A stretch of DNA of 62,429 nt from Candidatus Propionivibrio dominans (GCA_016709335.1 JADJNC010000024.1:1-62429); one strand, 5' to 3'; positions 30,141 to 44,240 are shown, counted from the stretch's first letter. Made by a program: numbers and translations. The notes: a model not told the origin generated them from the letters alone.

Positions 30141-30170
30141 ATTATAGCCGCAATGAAGCAATTACTGCAA
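30141..30170 (-). promoter_or_regulatory. Promoter before rplC
   Basis: TTGCAG, an 18-bp spacer and a perfect TATAAT on the minus strand. The -35 overlaps the last codons of rpsJ. It would start the rplC-rpsQ transcript separately from tuf-rpsJ. Confidence 0.6.
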
Positions 30171-30473
30171 CTTAATTTCGACGTCAACACCTGCTGGCAG
30201 GTCAAGCTTCATCAGTGCATCGACCGTTTTATCGGTCGGATCGATGATGTCCATCAAGCGCAGATGAGTACGGATTTCAAATTGATCACGTGAACTCTTG
30301 TTGACGTGCGGGGAACGCAAAACGTCAAAGCGTTGAATCCGTGTGGGTAGCGGAACCGGGCCACGAACAACGGCACCGGTACGCTTGGCGGTTTCAACAA
30401 TTTCCTGGGCCGACTGATCGATCAGACGATAATCGAAGGCTTTCAGGCGGATGCGGATTTTCTGGTTTTGCAT
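30162..30473 (-). CDS. rpsJ: 30S ribosomal protein S10 / NusE
   Basis: 103 residues from [19 protein letters not shown], the exact family length. Also the antitermination factor NusE that pairs with NusG/NusB. Conserved [20 protein letters not shown]. It lies 57 bp after tuf copy 1 and is cut off from rplC by a 140-bp leader with its own promoter. Confidence 0.97.
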   Translation of the reverse strand: MQNQKIRIRLKAFDYRLIDQSAQEIVETAKRTGAVVRGPVPLPTRIQRFDVLRSPHVNKSSRDQFEIRTHLRLMDIIDPTDKTVDALMKLDLPAGVDVEIKLQ

Positions 30474-30529
30474 ATGAGTTCCCAAAGAGCGATGGGGCAG
30501 CGTCGTAAGCCTGCACCCGAAAAAAACAA

Positions 30530-31720
<1,191 letters not shown>

Positions 31721-31745
31721 TTACAGTATCCTCAAAAAACAAAAA

Positions 31746-33839
31746 TCACTTCTTGTTGATCACCGCCTCGGCGACGTTCTTCGGCGCCTCGACATAGTGC
31801 TTGAATTCCATTGAATAAGTCGCACGACCCTGCGACAGCGAGCGCACCGTGGTGGAATAGCCAAACATCTCGGCCAGCGGCACCTCGGCCTTGATGGCCT
31901 TGATCGCACCAGGCAAGTCTTCCATTCCCTGAACTACGCCACGACGCCCGGAGAGGTCGCCCATGATATTGCCCATGTAGTCTTCCGGCGTCTCGACTTC
32001 AACCGACATCATGGGCTCAAGCAGCGTCGGTTGCGCTTTCTTCAAACCTTCCTTGAAGGCCATCGAAGCGGCCATGCGGAATGCATTTTCGTTCGAGTCA
32101 ACATCATGATAGGAACCATCAAACAGTGTGAACTTGACATCAACCACCGGGAAGCCGGCCAGCACACCGCTCTTGACGCAATCCTGCAATCCCTTGTCCA
32201 CCGCCGGAATGTACTCGCGAGGAACAGTGCCGCCCTTGATGGCGTCTACGAACTCGTAACCCTTGCCTGCCTCGTTCGGCTCGATCTTGAGCCAGACATG
32301 GCCAAATTGCCCGCGTCCGCCCGACTGCTTGACGAACTTGCCTTCCTGCTCGACAGACTTCTTGATGCACTCACGATAAGCCACCTGCGGTGCACCAATA
32401 TTGGCATCCACACCAAATTCGCGCCGCATGCGATCGACGATGATTTCCAGGTGGAGTTCGCCCATACCCGAGATGATCGTCTGGCCGGTTTCCTCGTCGG
32501 TACGCACGCGGAATGAAGGGTCTTCATTGGCCAGACGGCTCAGTGCGATGCCCATTTTTTCCTGGTCGGCCTTGGTTTTCGGCTCAACCGCAATATGGAT
32601 AACCGGCTCCGGGAACACCATACGTTCAAGGGTAATGACGGCCGCCGGATCACACAGTGTTTCGCCGGTCGTCACATCCTTCAAACCGACGCAAGCCGCA
32701 ATGTCGCCGGCCAGAACTTCCTTGATTTCCTCGCGATTGTTGGCGTGCATCTGCAAAACACGCCCAATCCGCTCCTTGCGACCCTTGATCGGGTTGTAGA
32801 TGGTGTCGCCGGATTTCAGGACGCCGGAATAAACACGAATGAAGGTCAACTGGCCGACATACGGATCGGTCATCAGCTTGAAGGCGAGTGCCGAGAATTT
32901 GGCATCGTCTGAAGCCACACGCGAATCCGGCTGGCCATTTTCCTTTTCACCGGTCACCGGAGGAATATCGGCCGGCGAAGGCAGCAGATCGATTACGGCG
33001 TCGAGCATGCGCTGCACACCCTTGTTCTTGAACGCCGTGCCGCACAGCATCGGCTGGATCTCGCAGGCAATCGTACGATCACGCAGACCCCTGATGATTT
33101 GCGCCTCGCTCAGATCGCCGGTTTCGAGATACTGATTCATCAGTTCCTCGGACGATTCGGCAGCGACTTCAATCATCTTGCCACGCCACTCTTCGGCCTG
33201 CTCCTGTAGCTCGGCAGGAATCTCGCGGTAGTCAAACTTCATGCCCTGTGAGGCTTCGTCCCAGTAGATCGCCTTCATCTTGATCAGATCAACGACGCCC
33301 TGAAAGTAATCTTCCTTGCCAATCGGAATGACAATCGGCACCGGGTTGGCCTTGAGGCGTGATCCCATCTGATCGACGACCTTGAAAAAGTCGGCACCCT
33401 GGCGGTCCATCTTGTTCACGAAGGCAAGACGCGGAACCTTGTACTTGTTGGCCTGACGCCAAACGGTTTCGGACTGGGGCTGCACACCACCCACGGCACA
33501 ATAGACCATGCAGGCGCCATCCAGCACCCGCATCGAGCGTTCAACCTCAATGGTGAAATCGACGTGGCCCGGCGTGTCGATGATATTGATGCGATGCTCG
33601 GGGCGGATGAAATCCATGCCCTTCCAGAAACAGGTCGTTGCTGCCGAGGTGATGGTAATACCACGCTCCTGCTCCTGTTCCATCCAGTCCATGGTGGCAG
33701 CACCGTCATGCACTTCGCCAATCTTGTGATTCACACCGGTGTAGAACAGGATGCGCTCAGTCACCGTCGTTTTGCCGGCGTCAATATGCGCGCTGATACC
33801 GATATTGCGATAGCGGTCGATAGGGGTTTTGCGTGCCAC
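31746..33839 (-). CDS. fusA: Elongation factor G
   Basis: 697-residue translocase GTPase. P-loop [19 protein letters not shown] near residue 14-32, DTPGHVDFT near 88 and NKMD near 142, followed by domains II-V up to VAEAVINKK. Length is normal. In the str operon between rpsG and tuf. Confidence 0.98.
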   Translation of the reverse strand: MARKTPIDRYRNIGISAHIDAGKTTVTERILFYTGVNHKIGEVHDGAATMDWMEQEQERGITITSAATTCFWKGMDFIRPEHRINIIDTPGHVDFTIEVERSMRVLDGACMVYCAVGGVQPQSETVWRQANKYKVPRLAFVNKMDRQGADFFKVVDQMGSRLKANPVPIVIPIGKEDYFQGVVDLIKMKAIYWDEASQGMKFDYREIPAELQEQAEEWRGKMIEVAAESSEELMNQYLETGDLSEAQIIRGLRDRTIACEIQPMLCGTAFKNKGVQRMLDAVIDLLPSPADIPPVTGEKENGQPDSRVASDDAKFSALAFKLMTDPYVGQLTFIRVYSGVLKSGDTIYNPIKGRKERIGRVLQMHANNREEIKEVLAGDIAACVGLKDVTTGETLCDPAAVITLERMVFPEPVIHIAVEPKTKADQEKMGIALSRLANEDPSFRVRTDEETGQTIISGMGELHLEIIVDRMRREFGVDANIGAPQVAYRECIKKSVEQEGKFVKQSGGRGQFGHVWLKIEPNEAGKGYEFVDAIKGGTVPREYIPAVDKGLQDCVKSGVLAGFPVVDVKFTLFDGSYHDVDSNENAFRMAASMAFKEGLKKAQPTLLEPMMSVEVETPEDYMGNIMGDLSGRRGVVQGMEDLPGAIKAIKAEVPLAEMFGYSTTVRSLSQGRATYSMEFKHYVEAPKNVAEAVINKK

Positions 33840-33905
33840 AGTAATAAACCTTCACTAATAAAGAACGATCGTCTGCAGACGGGCTGCGACGGGAAAAAAG
33901 CGAGA

Positions 33906-34376
33906 TCAGAAACGGAAGTGTGCGAATGCCTTGTTGGCGTCAGCCATACGATGCACCTCGTCGCGCTTCTTGACAGCACCACCACGGTTTTCGGCGGCTT
34001 CAAGCATTTCGGCGGCCAGACGCTGACCCATCGACTTTTCCGAACGCTTGCGCGCCGCTTCACGCAACCAGCGCATGGCCAGCGCCATCCGACGACTCGG
34101 GCGGACTTCCACCGGCACCTGGTAATTGGCACCACCAACGCGACGGCTCTTGACCTCAACCAGTGGTTTCACGTTATTCATGGCCAGGCCGAAAACCTCG
34201 ATCGGATCCTTGCCACCCTTGGCAACGATCAGGTCGAAGGCGCCATAAACGATGCGTTCGGCAACCGACTTCTTGCCGCTCATCATGATGGTATTAACGA
34301 ATTTGGAGACTTCGATATTGCCGAATTTGGGATCCGGCAGAATATCGCGCTTGGGTACTTCACGACGACGTGGCAT
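33906..34376 (-). CDS. rpsG: 30S ribosomal protein S7
   Basis: 156 residues starting [19 protein letters not shown]. Nucleates 30S head assembly and represses the str operon in enterics. Followed after 66 bp by fusA, with no clear hairpin in between. Confidence 0.97.
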   Translation of the reverse strand: MPRRREVPKRDILPDPKFGNIEVSKFVNTIMMSGKKSVAERIVYGAFDLIVAKGGKDPIEVFGLAMNNVKPLVEVKSRRVGGANYQVPVEVRPSRRMALAMRWLREAARKRSEKSMGQRLAAEMLEAAENRGGAVKKRDEVHRMADANKAFAHFRF

Positions 34377-34472
34377 GGCAACCTCTCAAAATTACATTTC
34401 AGTTGAGGGATGATGCGTGAGGCATCAACCTTCGCGGCCGCCCATCTGAACGGCCACTTACTTGAACGGCGA

Positions 34473-34850
34473 TCAAGCCGCTTTCGGACGCTTGGTACCG
34501 TACTTGGAACGGCTCTGCTTACGATCCTTGACACCCTGTGTATCCAGCGATCCGCGAACGGTGTGGTAACGCACACCCGGCAAGTCCTTGACACGACCGC
34601 CGCGAATCAGAACCACGGAGTGCTCCTGAAGGTTGTGCCCCTCACCGCCGATGTACGAAATGACTTCGAAGCCATTCGTCAGACGAACCTTGCAGACTTT
34701 ACGCAGCGCGGAGTTCGGCTTTTTCGGCGTGGTCGTGTAAACACGGGTGCAGACGCCGCGCTTTTGCGGGCAATTCTCCAGTGCCGGCACTTTGCTCTTG
34801 CTACGTACGGCCTCGCGCGGCTTACGCACGAGCTGGTTAATGGTTGGCAT
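34473..34850 (-). CDS. rpsL: 30S ribosomal protein S12
   Basis: 125 residues. The decoding loop has wild-type Lys43 ([11 protein letters not shown]) and Lys88 ([14 protein letters not shown]), the two sites of classic streptomycin-resistance changes, so no such change is present. First gene of the str operon, preceded by a promoter and a terminator-like hairpin. Confidence 0.97.
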   Translation of the reverse strand: MPTINQLVRKPREAVRSKSKVPALENCPQKRGVCTRVYTTTPKKPNSALRKVCKVRLTNGFEVISYIGGEGHNLQEHSVVLIRGGRVKDLPGVRYHTVRGSLDTQGVKDRKQSRSKYGTKRPKAA

Positions 34851-34904
34851 ATCCGATCCCTAAATTTCCTGCAGCGACAGCCTTTGAGTGAGCATGGACT
34901 CTGC

Positions 34905-34938
34905 AAAAAAAACCAAGGCGGACCAAGGGCCGCCTTAG
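34905..34938 (-). terminator. Terminator/attenuator between rpoC and rpsL
   Basis: On the minus strand CTAAGGCGG pairs with CCGCCTTGG around an 8-nt loop and is followed by eight T. It would end rpoBC transcription. It also lies downstream of the predicted rpsL promoter (34995-35023), so it could attenuate str-operon transcription. Confidence 0.75.
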
Positions 34939-34994
34939 CGATTTTGTTATAACAGGCAGAAGCAATGGTTAGCCCCGGCCGACAAAGACCCAGC

Positions 34995-35023
34995 ATTCTA
35001 GGGTCTATCAAGAACCAAGTCAA
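34995..35023 (-). promoter_or_regulatory. Promoter at the rpoC stop codon, toward rpsL
   Basis: TTGACT, a 17-bp spacer and TAGAAT on the minus strand. The -35 overlaps the rpoC stop. The transcript would begin near 34988, about 138 nt before the rpsL start, and would include the terminator hairpin. Confidence 0.6.
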
Positions 35024-38000
35024 GCCACAGGAGCATCCTGCGCATTCTCGACGATCGGAGCCGCATCGTCGACCAAGGCGGGTGCGTTAGCCTGATCGAT
35101 GCCCGCCGCATTGCTCTTGCGCATCCGGTGATACGCCAGACCGGTGCCCGCCGGAATGAGACGACCGACGATGACGTTTTCCTTCAGGCCACGCAGTTCG
35201 TCGCGCTTGCCCATGATCGCCGCTTCGGTCAACACCCGCGTCGTTTCCTGGAAGGACGCCGCCGAGATAAACGAGTCGGTGGACAGGGAGGCTTTGGTAA
35301 TACCTAGCAGTACAGGCTCATAGCTTGCCGGAAGCTTGCCCTCGGCAAGCATGCGGTCGTTTTCATCAAACAGATGCGCGCGCTCAACCTGCTCGCCCCG
35401 GATGAACTTGGTATCCCCGGTGTCTAGCACATTTACGCGTCGCAACATCTGGCGAACGATGACTTCGATGTGCTTGTCGTTGATTTTCACACCCTGCAGA
35501 CGATAAACGTCCTGCACTTCGTCAGTAATGTAAATGGCCAGCGCTTCGACACCCTGCAAACGTAGTATGTCATGCGGGTCAGGCGCGCCGTCGACAATCG
35601 ACTCACCCTTGTTCACCACCTGACCATCATGCACCAGGACATGCTTGTCCTTCGGAATCAGGTATTCGTGTGCCACGCCCTCAAGGTCGGTAATGACCAG
35701 ACGCTGCTTGCCCTTGGTATCCTTGCCGAATGAGACAGTGCCCGTAACTTCAGCCAGCATGCCTGCATCCTTCGGTGTGCGGGCTTCAAACAGCTCGGCA
35801 ACACGCGGCAGACCGCCTGTAATGTCGCGTGTCTTGGCCGATTCCTGCGGCAGGCGGGCGAGCACGTCGCCGACTGAAATCTGTTGACCATCAAGTACCG
35901 TAATGATGGCGCCGACCTGGAAAGTGATGGTCACTGCATGGTCACTGCCGTGGATCCTGACTTCATCGCCGTTGGCATCAAACAGTTTGATTTGCGGACG
36001 CAAACCCTTGGTTTGCGCCTTGCCACCGCGCTTCGGATCGATCACGACGAGAGTGGACAAGCCGGTCACCTCGTCGATCTGCTTGGCAACGGTAACGCCC
36101 TCCTCGACGTTCTCGAACTTGACCAGACCCGAGTACTCGGCAATGATCGGACGCGTATGCGGATCCCAAATTGCCAGTTTGGTACCGGCCCTGACCTGCT
36201 GCCCATCGGCCACCTGCAGGGTTGATCCGTAAGGTACTTTGTGCTTTTCGCGTTCGCGGCCATTGTCGTCGGTGATCAAAACCTCCCCGGAACGCGTAAT
36301 GACGATCTTCTCATCCTTGGCGCTGGTGACGTAGCGCATCGAAGCGGTGAAGCGCACCACACCGGCGCTCTTGGTCTCCACCTGACTGGCTACCGCTGCG
36401 CGCGACGCAGCGCCACCGACGTGGAAAGTCCGCATGGTCAACTGCGTCCCCGGCTCGCCAATCGACTGTGCAGCGATCACACCAACCGCTTCGCCGACGT
36501 TGACCGGCGTGCCACGGCCAAGGTCACGGCCATAGCACTGGGCACACAGGCCGTAGCGGGTATCGCAGGTCAGTGGCGTGCGCACCTTCACCTCGTCTAT
36601 GCCGAGCTGGTCAACTGATCACAGAGATCTTCATTGATCAGCGTGCCGGCTTCAATAACGGTTTCATCCGTTTCCGGATTGACGACATCAACGATGGCGA
36701 CACGGCCAAATATCCGCTCGCGCAAGGCTTCGATGACTTCACCGCCTTCGATCAGCGCTTTCATGGTGACGCCGTTTTCGGTACCGCAATCATTCTCGAT
36801 GACAACCAGATCCTGCGTCACATCAACCAGACGCCGGGTCAGATATCCGGAATTGGCGGTCTTCAGTGCCGTATCCGCGAGACCCTTGCGTGCGCCGTGC
36901 GTCGAGATAAAGTACTGGAGAACATTCAGTCCTTCGCGGAAGTTGGTCGTTATCGGTGTCTCGATAATCGAACCGTCCGGCTTGGCCATCAGGCCGCGCA
37001 TTCCTGCCAGTTGGCGAATCTGTGCCGCCGAACCGCGCGCCCCCGAATCGGCCATCATGTAGATGGAGTTGAACGATTCCTGCTTGACCTTTTTGCCGTG
37101 GCGATCGATCACTTCCTCATGACCCAACTGATCCATCATAACCTTGGCCACCTGATCACCGGTACGGCCCCAGATATCGACGACCTTGTTGTAGCGCTCG
37201 CCGTTGGTCACCAGACCATTGGTATACTGGCTTTCGATTTCCTTCACTTCCTTTTCAGCCGCCGTAATGATCTCGCCCTTCTGGGTTGGCACGAGCATGT
37301 CATCCGCGCAGATGGAGCTACCGGCCCGGGTCGCCAGAAGGTAGCCATTCTGCATCAGTTTGTCGGCGAAAACGACGGTTTCCTTTAAGCCGCAACGACG
37401 GAAAGCGGCGTTGATCAACTTGGAGATTTCCTTCTTCTTGAGCGGCCTGTCGAGAACGCTGAAAGGCAGGCCCTTCGGCAGAATCTCGGAAAGCAGGGCA
37501 CGCCCGGCCGTCGTGTTGTAGCGGGTGATCGTTTCTTTCCAGCCCTTGTCCTCGTCCTTCTCGTATTCCTTGATGCGCACCGAAATCTTGGCGTGCACAT
37601 CGAGTTCGCCGGCCTGCATGGCACGCGAGATTTCAGCCAGGTCGGGGAAAATCATCCCTTCACCTTTGGCATTGATCCGCTCGCGCGTCGCATAGTACAG
37701 ACCGAGAACGATATCCTGGGAGGGAACGATGATCGGCTCCCCGTTGGCTGGCGACAGCACGTTGTTCGAGGCCAGCATCAGCGTGCGGCATTCCATCTGC
37801 GCTTCGAGCGACAGCGGGACGTGGACGGCCATCTGGTCACCGTCGAAGTCGGCGTTGAACGCCGCGCAGACGAGCGGATGCAACTGGATCGCCTTGCCTT
37901 CGATCAGCGTCGGTTCGAAAGCCTGGATACCCAGGCGGTGCAGTGTCGGCGCCCGGTTGAGCATGATCGGGTGCTCACGGATCACGTCTTCGAGGATGTC

Positions 38001-39227
38001 CCAAACCACCGGCTCCTGCATTTCGACCATCTTCTTGGCCTGCTTGATGGTCGTCGCCAGACCCATCAGTTCGAGCTTGTTGAAGATAAAGGGCTTGAAC
38101 AGTTCAAGGGCCATCAGTTTCGGCAGGCCGCACTGATGCAGTTTCAGTTGCGGACCGACGACAATGACCGAACGACCCGAGTAGTCGACGCGCTTGCCGA
38201 GCAGGTTCTGACGGAAACGACCGCCCTTGCCCTTGATCATGTCGGCCAGCGACTTCAGAGGACGCTTGTTGGCGCCGGTCATGGCCTTGCCGCGGCGACC
38301 GTTGTCGAGCAGCGAATCAACAGCCTCCTGCAGCATGCGCTTCTCATTGCGCACGATAATCTCCGGCGCTTTCAGCTCAAGCAGGCGCTTCAGACGGTTG
38401 TTGCGGTTGATGACGCGGCGATAGAGATCGTTCAAATCCGACGTCGCGAAACGGCCACCATCCAGCGGAACCAGTGGCCGCAAATCCGGGGGCAGGACGG
38501 GCAGCACCTCAAGAACCATCCATTCCGGCTTGATACCGGATTTCTGGAAGCCTTCAAGGATCTTCAGGCGTTTCGAGAACTTCTTGCTCTTGGTTTCCGA
38601 AGTGGTGATTTCCAGCTCAGAGCGCAGCCGATCAACTTCACTGTTCAGATCGATCGATCGCAACAGCTCACGGATGCCTTCAGCACCCATCGCCGCATAA
38701 AAGTCATCACCGTACTCTTCAGTTTTGGTCAGGCAATCATCTTCGGTGAGCAACTGACCGCGCGTCAGTGGCGTCATTCCCGGATCGCAAACAACAAATG
38801 CTTCGAAGTAGAGCACCCGCTCGATGTCGCGCAAGGTCATGTCAAGAACCATGCCGAGTCGGCTCGGCAGGCTCTTCAGGAACCAGATATGGGCGACCGG
38901 CGAAGCCAGTTCAATGTGTGCCATCCGCTCGCGGCGCACCTTGGACAAGGTCACCTCAACACCGCACTTTTCGCAGATCACCCCACGATGCTTGAGGCGC
39001 TTGTACTTGCCGCACAGGCACTCGTAATCCTTGATCGGGCCAAAAATCTTGGCGCAGAACAAGCCGTCGCGTTCCGGCTTGAAGGTACGATAGTTTATCG
39101 TTTCCGGCTTTTTAACTTCCCCGTAGGACCAGGACCGGATCTTGTCCGGTGAGGCAAGGCCGATAGTAATCGCATCGAACTGTTCTTCCTGCGTTACCTG
39201 TTTGAACAAATCAAGCAGTGCTTTCAT
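35020..39227 (-). CDS. rpoC: RNA polymerase beta' subunit, frame-disrupted
   Basis: About 1,402 residues when the two frames are joined. The N-terminal zinc motif ([20 protein letters not shown], about 70-89) and the catalytic [12 protein letters not shown] near residue 460 are in the first frame. The second frame has CAQCYGRD and [17 protein letters not shown]. Between 36597 and 36615 one base is missing: the first frame ends DQLTSSA-stop, the other continues [10 protein letters not shown] when shifted. As rpoC is essential and single-copy this is almost certainly a sequence error. It follows rpoB by 88 bp and ends before a terminator. Confidence 0.96.
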
Positions 39228-39315
39228 CTTTCACTCCGTTCGGGGTGATAACCCAAATTCTCCAAACCGCAGCCAGTGCTGCGGCTACTGTCGTTCACCT
39301 GCCTTGGCAGACCAC

Positions 39316-42300
39316 TTAATAGCGCTCAAGATCAATATCGATGGCCAGCGAGCGAATTTCCTTGACCAGCACGTTGAAGGACTCCGGCATACCTGCCTCG
39401 ATCTTGTGATCGCCCTTGACGATGCTCTCATAGACCTTGGTGCGGCCATTCACATCGTCCGACTTGACCGTCAGCATTTCCTGAAGAACATAGGACGCTC
39501 CGTAAGCTTCGAGGGCCCACACTTCCATTTCGCCGAAGCGCTGTCCACCGAACTGCGCCTTGCCGCCCAGGGGCTGCTGGGTAACCAGCGAATAAGGGCC
39601 AGTCGAACGAGCATGCATCTTGTCATCAACCAGGTGATGCAGCTTGAGCACGTGCATGTAACCGACAGTAACCTGACGCTCAAAACGTTCGCCGGTGCGC
39701 CCGTCAAACAAGGTCATCTGCCCGGATTCCGGCATTCCGGCCAGTCTCAGCATGTCCTTGATTTCCTCTTCATTGGCGCCGTCGAACACGGGGGTCGCAA
39801 ACGGGACGCCCGATTCAAGATTGGCGGCCATTTCGAGGATTTCGGCATCGTTCAGTTCATTGAGTTCCTCTGGCTTGCCATTACTGTTATAGACCTGCTC
39901 GAGAAAACCGCGCACTTCCCTGGCGCTGGCCTGGCGGCGCAACATCTCGCCGATCCTGAAGCCGAGACCCTTGGCAGCAAGGCCGAGGTGAACCTCGAGA
40001 ACCTGACCGACATTCATGCGCGACGGTACACCCAGCGGGTTCAGCACGATATCGACCGGACGGCCATCGGCCATGTACGGCATGTCTTCAACCGGCACGA
40101 TACGGGATACAACACCCTTGTTACCGTGTCGACCGGCCATCTTGTCACCCGACTGCAGGCGACGCTTGACAGCCACATAGACCTTGACCATCTTCTGCAC
40201 GCCGGGCGGCAATTCGTCGCCCTGGGTCAGTTTCTTGCGCTTCTCTTCAAAGGCAATATCGAAATCCTTGCGTGTCTGCTCCAGACCTTCGCGCAAGGAT
40301 TCAAGTTGCTGGGCCACGTCGTCGTCGGCCATGCGGATATCGAACCAGTGGTGCGCATCAATTCCGTCGATGTATTCCCTGGTGACCAGGCTACCCTTGG
40401 CCAATCGCTTCGGCCCCCCATTGGCCGCCTTGCCAACGATCAAACGCTCAACCCGGGCAAAAGCGTCACGCTCGACAATACGCAACTGGTCAGCGAGGTC
40501 GAGCTTGTAACCGCGCAGGTGGTCGTCGATGATCGACTGCGCGCGCTTGTCGCGCTCGATCCCTTCGCGGGTGAACACCTGAACATCGATGACGGTACCC
40601 GCGATACCCGATTGCACACGCAGCGAGGTATCCTTGACGTCGGAGGCTTTCTCACCAAAGATCGCACGCAGGAGTTTCTCTTCCGGCGTCAATTGAGTCT
40701 CGCCCTTCGGGGTGACCTTGCCGACCAATACGTCGCCAGCTTCGACTTCTGCGCCGATATAGACGATGCCGGATTCATCAAGGCGGGACAGTTGCGACTC
40801 GCCCAGGGAGGCGATATCGCGGGTGATTTCTTCCGGCCCGAGCTTGGTGTCGCGGGCAACGACCGTCAACTCCTCGATGTGAATCGAGGTGAAACGGTCT
40901 TCGGCCACGACCCGCTCGGAAATCAGGATCGAATCTTCGAAGTTGTAACCATTCCAGGGCATGAAGGCGATCAGCATGTTCTGGCCAAGCGCCAGTTCGC
41001 CCTTGTCGGTCGACGCACCATCGGCAACGACGTCACCCTTGGCAATGTGATCACCAACGCGCACCAGCGGACGCTGATTGATATTGGTGTTCTGGTTGGA
41101 ACGGGTATACTTCACCAGATTGTAAATGTCGACACCGACTTCACCGGGAACGGTTTCCTCGTCATTGACGCGAACCACGATGCGTGAAGCATCGACATAG
41201 TCGACCTTGCCGCCACGCAACGCCTGCACTGCGGTACCCGAATCGACGGCTACCGTCCGCTCGATGCCCGTACCGACCACCGGCTTTTCCGGACGCAAAC
41301 AGGGAACCGCCTGGCGTTGCATGTTGGCGCCCATCAGTGCGCGGTTCGCATCGTCGTGTTCGAGGAAGGGGATCAGCGACGCGGCAACCGAAACAATCTG
41401 TCCCGGTGCAACGTCCATGTATTGAACCCGAGCGGGTTCGGCGAGAATGGTTTCTCCTTTCTCACGGCAGGTTACCAGATCATCGCTGAGCAAATTGTCA
41501 TCGCCAAGCGCCGCATTGGCCTGGGCAATGATGTAGCCACCTTCGACAATCGCCGACAGATATTCGATCTGGTCGGTCACCTTGCTATCAACCACCTTGC
41601 GATAGGGGGTTTCAAGGAATCCATACTCATTGGTGCGGGCAAACAGCGCCAGGGAATTGATCAGGCCGATGTTCGGGCCCTCCGGAGTCTCGATCGGGCA
41701 GACACGGCCATAGTGCGTCGGATGCACGTCACGCACTTCGAAGCCGGCTCGCTCACGTGTCAAACCACCCGGGCCAAGTGCCGAGACCCGACGCTTGTGG
41801 GTGATCTCGGACAGCGGATTGGTCTGATCCATGAACTGCGAGAGCTGGCTGGAGCCGAAAAACTCCCTGACCGCTGCGCTGATCGGCTTGGCGTTGATCA
41901 GGTCGTGCGGCATCAGGTTGTCGGACTCGGCCTGCGAGAGGCGCTCCTTGACAGCGCGTTCAACCCGCACCAGACCGGCACGGAACTGGTTCTCGGCCAA
42001 CTCACCGACGGAACGTACGCGACGATTACCAAGGTGATCGATATCGTCGATATCGCCGCGGCCATTGCGCAGTTCGACAAGAATCTTGATGACTTCAACG
42101 ATATCGCGCGGCGAAAGCGTCAGTTGATCACGAATCTCGTTATTTACGCCAAGACTCTTCAACTGGGCTGACAGCGTTTTTGCATCGTCTTCGGTCAGGT
42201 TTTCTGCGACCGCGCGAATGCCATAGGACAACTCGCTGAGCAGCAATTCGACGGCTGCAGGGGAACCTCCAGCCGTTTCAATGATGGCGTTGACAATGGG

Positions 42301-43599
42301 CTCGCGCTTGGACGGGACATGCTTGACCATCACCTTGAATTCAACAACATCCTTGCGCGCGACACGGCGGTTGAACTTCATCCGGCCAACGGCCGAGAGA
42401 TCGTAACGGTCGTCGGAATAGAAAAGGCCGTTGAAAAGGATCTCCACCGCTTCTTCCGTTGGCGGCTCACCCGGACGCATCATGCGGTAGATGGCGACAC
42501 GCGCGGCCTGCTTGGTGACTGTTTCGTCGGTACGCAGCGTCTGGGAAATGAAGCCGCCACGATCCAGATCGTTGATATACAGCGTCTGCAATGAATCAAC
42601 ACCCGCCTCAATCAGCTTGGCCAGCAAGGCCTCGGTGATTTCATCATTGGCATTGGCGAGAATCTCACCCGTGTCTTTGTCGATGATATTCTGGGCGATC
42701 ACCCGGCTGACCAGAAAATCTTCCGGCACGGCAATCTGCTTGATGCCGGCCGCATCGAGCTCACGGATATGCTTGCCGGTAATCCGTTTGTCCTTGGCAA
42801 CGAGAACCTTGCCGGACTTGTCGCAGAAATCGAAACGCGCCACCTCGCCGCGCAAGCGCTCGGGAACGAGATGGAACTCGATGCCCTGCTTGCCGATCTG
42901 GAAGGTATCAAAGTCGAAGAATTCGCGCAGTATTTGCTCCGGCGTCAGGCCAATGGCCTTGAGCAGGGTGGTCACCGGCATCTTGCGTCGACGGTCAACG
43001 CGGAAGAACAGGATATCCTTCGGATCAAACTCGAAATCCAGCCACGAACCGCGATAGGGGATCACCCGGGCCGAGAAGAGCAGCTTGCCGGAACTGTGCG
43101 TCTTGCCCCGGTCATGTTCAAAGAAGACGCCGGGCGAGCGGTGCAACTGCGATACGATGACCCGCTCGGTACCGTTGATGACAAATGAACCGGTCGTCGT
43201 CATCAGCGGAATCTCGCCCATGTAGACTTCCTGTTCCTTGACTTCCTTGATGGTATCGGGAGTCTCGCGATCAAGAATGATCAGGCGGACTTTCGAGCGC
43301 AAGGCCGAAGCGAAAGTCAAACCACGCTGCTGGCATTCCTTGACGTCGAAGGCGGGCTCGGCCAGTGCAAAGCTGACAAACTCCAGCCGGGCATTGCCAC
43401 TGTGACTCACTATCGGGAAAATCGAGGAGAACGCGGCTTGCAGCCCCTGGTTCTTGCGCTGGGCAGGCGGAACAGCCGCCTGCAGGAAAGCGGTAAAAGA
43501 ATCCAGTTGCGTCGCCAGCAAGAACGGGACATCAAGCACATTGGCGCGCTTGGCGAAACTCTTGCGGATACGTTTTTTCTCGGTAAAGGAGTAGGTCAT
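39316..43599 (-). CDS. rpoB: RNA polymerase beta subunit
   Basis: 1,427 residues from the ATG at 43599 ([15 protein letters not shown]), with GGAGCG upstream; an earlier in-frame start eight codons up is less likely. The rifampicin-binding region reads [20 protein letters not shown] with wild-type Asp, His and Ser at the main resistance positions. Ends in the flap and C-terminal clamp ([20 protein letters not shown]). Transcribed after rplL through an attenuator-like hairpin. Confidence 0.97.
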   Translation of the reverse strand: MTYSFTEKKRIRKSFAKRANVLDVPFLLATQLDSFTAFLQAAVPPAQRKNQGLQAAFSSIFPIVSHSGNARLEFVSFALAEPAFDVKECQQRGLTFASALRSKVRLIILDRETPDTIKEVKEQEVYMGEIPLMTTTGSFVINGTERVIVSQLHRSPGVFFEHDRGKTHSSGKLLFSARVIPYRGSWLDFEFDPKDILFFRVDRRRKMPVTTLLKAIGLTPEQILREFFDFDTFQIGKQGIEFHLVPERLRGEVARFDFCDKSGKVLVAKDKRITGKHIRELDAAGIKQIAVPEDFLVSRVIAQNIIDKDTGEILANANDEITEALLAKLIEAGVDSLQTLYINDLDRGGFISQTLRTDETVTKQAARVAIYRMMRPGEPPTEEAVEILFNGLFYSDDRYDLSAVGRMKFNRRVARKDVVEFKVMVKHVPSKREPIVNAIIETAGGSPAAVELLLSELSYGIRAVAENLTEDDAKTLSAQLKSLGVNNEIRDQLTLSPRDIVEVIKILVELRNGRGDIDDIDHLGNRRVRSVGELAENQFRAGLVRVERAVKERLSQAESDNLMPHDLINAKPISAAVREFFGSSQLSQFMDQTNPLSEITHKRRVSALGPGGLTRERAGFEVRDVHPTHYGRVCPIETPEGPNIGLINSLALFARTNEYGFLETPYRKVVDSKVTDQIEYLSAIVEGGYIIAQANAALGDDNLLSDDLVTCREKGETILAEPARVQYMDVAPGQIVSVAASLIPFLEHDDANRALMGANMQRQAVPCLRPEKPVVGTGIERTVAVDSGTAVQALRGGKVDYVDASRIVVRVNDEETVPGEVGVDIYNLVKYTRSNQNTNINQRPLVRVGDHIAKGDVVADGASTDKGELALGQNMLIAFMPWNGYNFEDSILISERVVAEDRFTSIHIEELTVVARDTKLGPEEITRDIASLGESQLSRLDESGIVYIGAEVEAGDVLVGKVTPKGETQLTPEEKLLRAIFGEKASDVKDTSLRVQSGIAGTVIDVQVFTREGIERDKRAQSIIDDHLRGYKLDLADQLRIVERDAFARVERLIVGKAANGGPKRLAKGSLVTREYIDGIDAHHWFDIRMADDDVAQQLESLREGLEQTRKDFDIAFEEKRKKLTQGDELPPGVQKMVKVYVAVKRRLQSGDKMAGRHGNKGVVSRIVPVEDMPYMADGRPVDIVLNPLGVPSRMNVGQVLEVHLGLAAKGLGFRIGEMLRRQASAREVRGFLEQVYNSNGKPEELNELNDAEILEMAANLESGVPFATPVFDGANEEEIKDMLRLAGMPESGQMTLFDGRTGERFERQVTVGYMHVLKLHHLVDDKMHARSTGPYSLVTQQPLGGKAQFGGQRFGEMEVWALEAYGASYVLQEMLTVKSDDVNGRTKVYESIVKGDHKIEAGMPESFNVLVKEIRSLAIDIDLERY

Positions 43600-43822
43600 G
43601 GTCGCTCCGAGCTCAGAAAGCAAAATCCTCTAGCGCATCCCGTCAAGAGTCAGCAGACTCAAGTCGGTTCGCAACGGACAAACGAAATAACGATTGGTCA
43701 GAAGAAGCGGACACATCCGCTAACTGCATCACAGCCATTCGTGCTTGCGTTTGCACGTTAACAAAACTGCACATTCAATCGGTAGAAACAACGCTGTAAC
43801 CAGGTCGTTTCCGGAAAAGCAC

Positions 43823-43855
43823 AAAAGGGCTGGTCGCCAAAAAGCGGCCAGCCCT
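43823..43855 (-). terminator. Attenuator-like hairpin between rplL and rpoB
   Basis: AGGGCTGGCCGC and GGCGACCAGCCCT pair around TTTTT, followed on the minus strand by TTTGTGCTTTT. The T-run is interrupted, so only part of the transcripts would stop, as known for the rplL-rpoB attenuator of enterics. The surrounding 272-bp gap has no gene. Confidence 0.6.
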
Positions 43856-43871
43856 GCCTGCATGGCCGGGA

Positions 43872-44240
43872 CTATTTGATCTCGGCCTTGGCGCCTGCGT
43901 CCTCAAGCAACTTCTTGAGGGCTTCAGCATCAGCCTTGGTAATCGCCTCCTTGACGGCCTTAGGCGCGCCATCAACCAGATCCTTGGCTTCTTTCAGGCC
44001 AAGACCGGTGGCCGCGCGAACGACCTTGATCACTTCAACCTTCTTCTCGCCAAAACTTTGCAGCATGACGGTAAATTCGGTCTGTTCTTCAACGGCAGCA
44101 GCAGCCGCAGCCGGGCCAGCAACAGCCATGGACGCAGCGGAAACGCCAAACTTCGTTTCGAAGGCCTTGACCAGATCGTTCAGATCCATAACGGTCATGC
44201 TGCCAACGGCTTCGAGGATGTCTTCTTTGGTAATTGCCAT
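43872..44240 (-). CDS. rplL: 50S ribosomal protein L7/L12
   Basis: 122 residues from [20 protein letters not shown]; the ATG two codons earlier is less consistent with the family. The N-terminal dimerisation domain, Ala-rich hinge ([13 protein letters not shown]) and C-terminal factor-binding domain ([19 protein letters not shown]) are all present. It follows rplJ by 62 bp. Confidence 0.97.
   Translation of the reverse strand: MAITKEDILEAVGSMTVMDLNDLVKAFETKFGVSAASMAVAGPAAAAAAVEEQTEFTVMLQSFGEKKVEVIKVVRAATGLGLKEAKDLVDGAPKAVKEAITKADAEALKKLLEDAGAKAEIK

Noticed and set aside
34473..34850. Possible streptomycin-resistance alleles in rpsL
   Set aside because: Lys43 and Lys88 are the sensitive residues.
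37593..41187. Very long plus-strand open frames (519 and 681 codons) opposite rpoC and rpoB
   Set aside because: They are antisense to highly conserved, functional reading frames. High GC at third positions produces open antisense frames, and the translations resemble no family.
39316..43599. Possible rifampicin-resistance changes in rpoB
   Set aside because: Asp, His and Ser at the main resistance positions are wild type; the Thr in MDQTNP is a common natural variant position.
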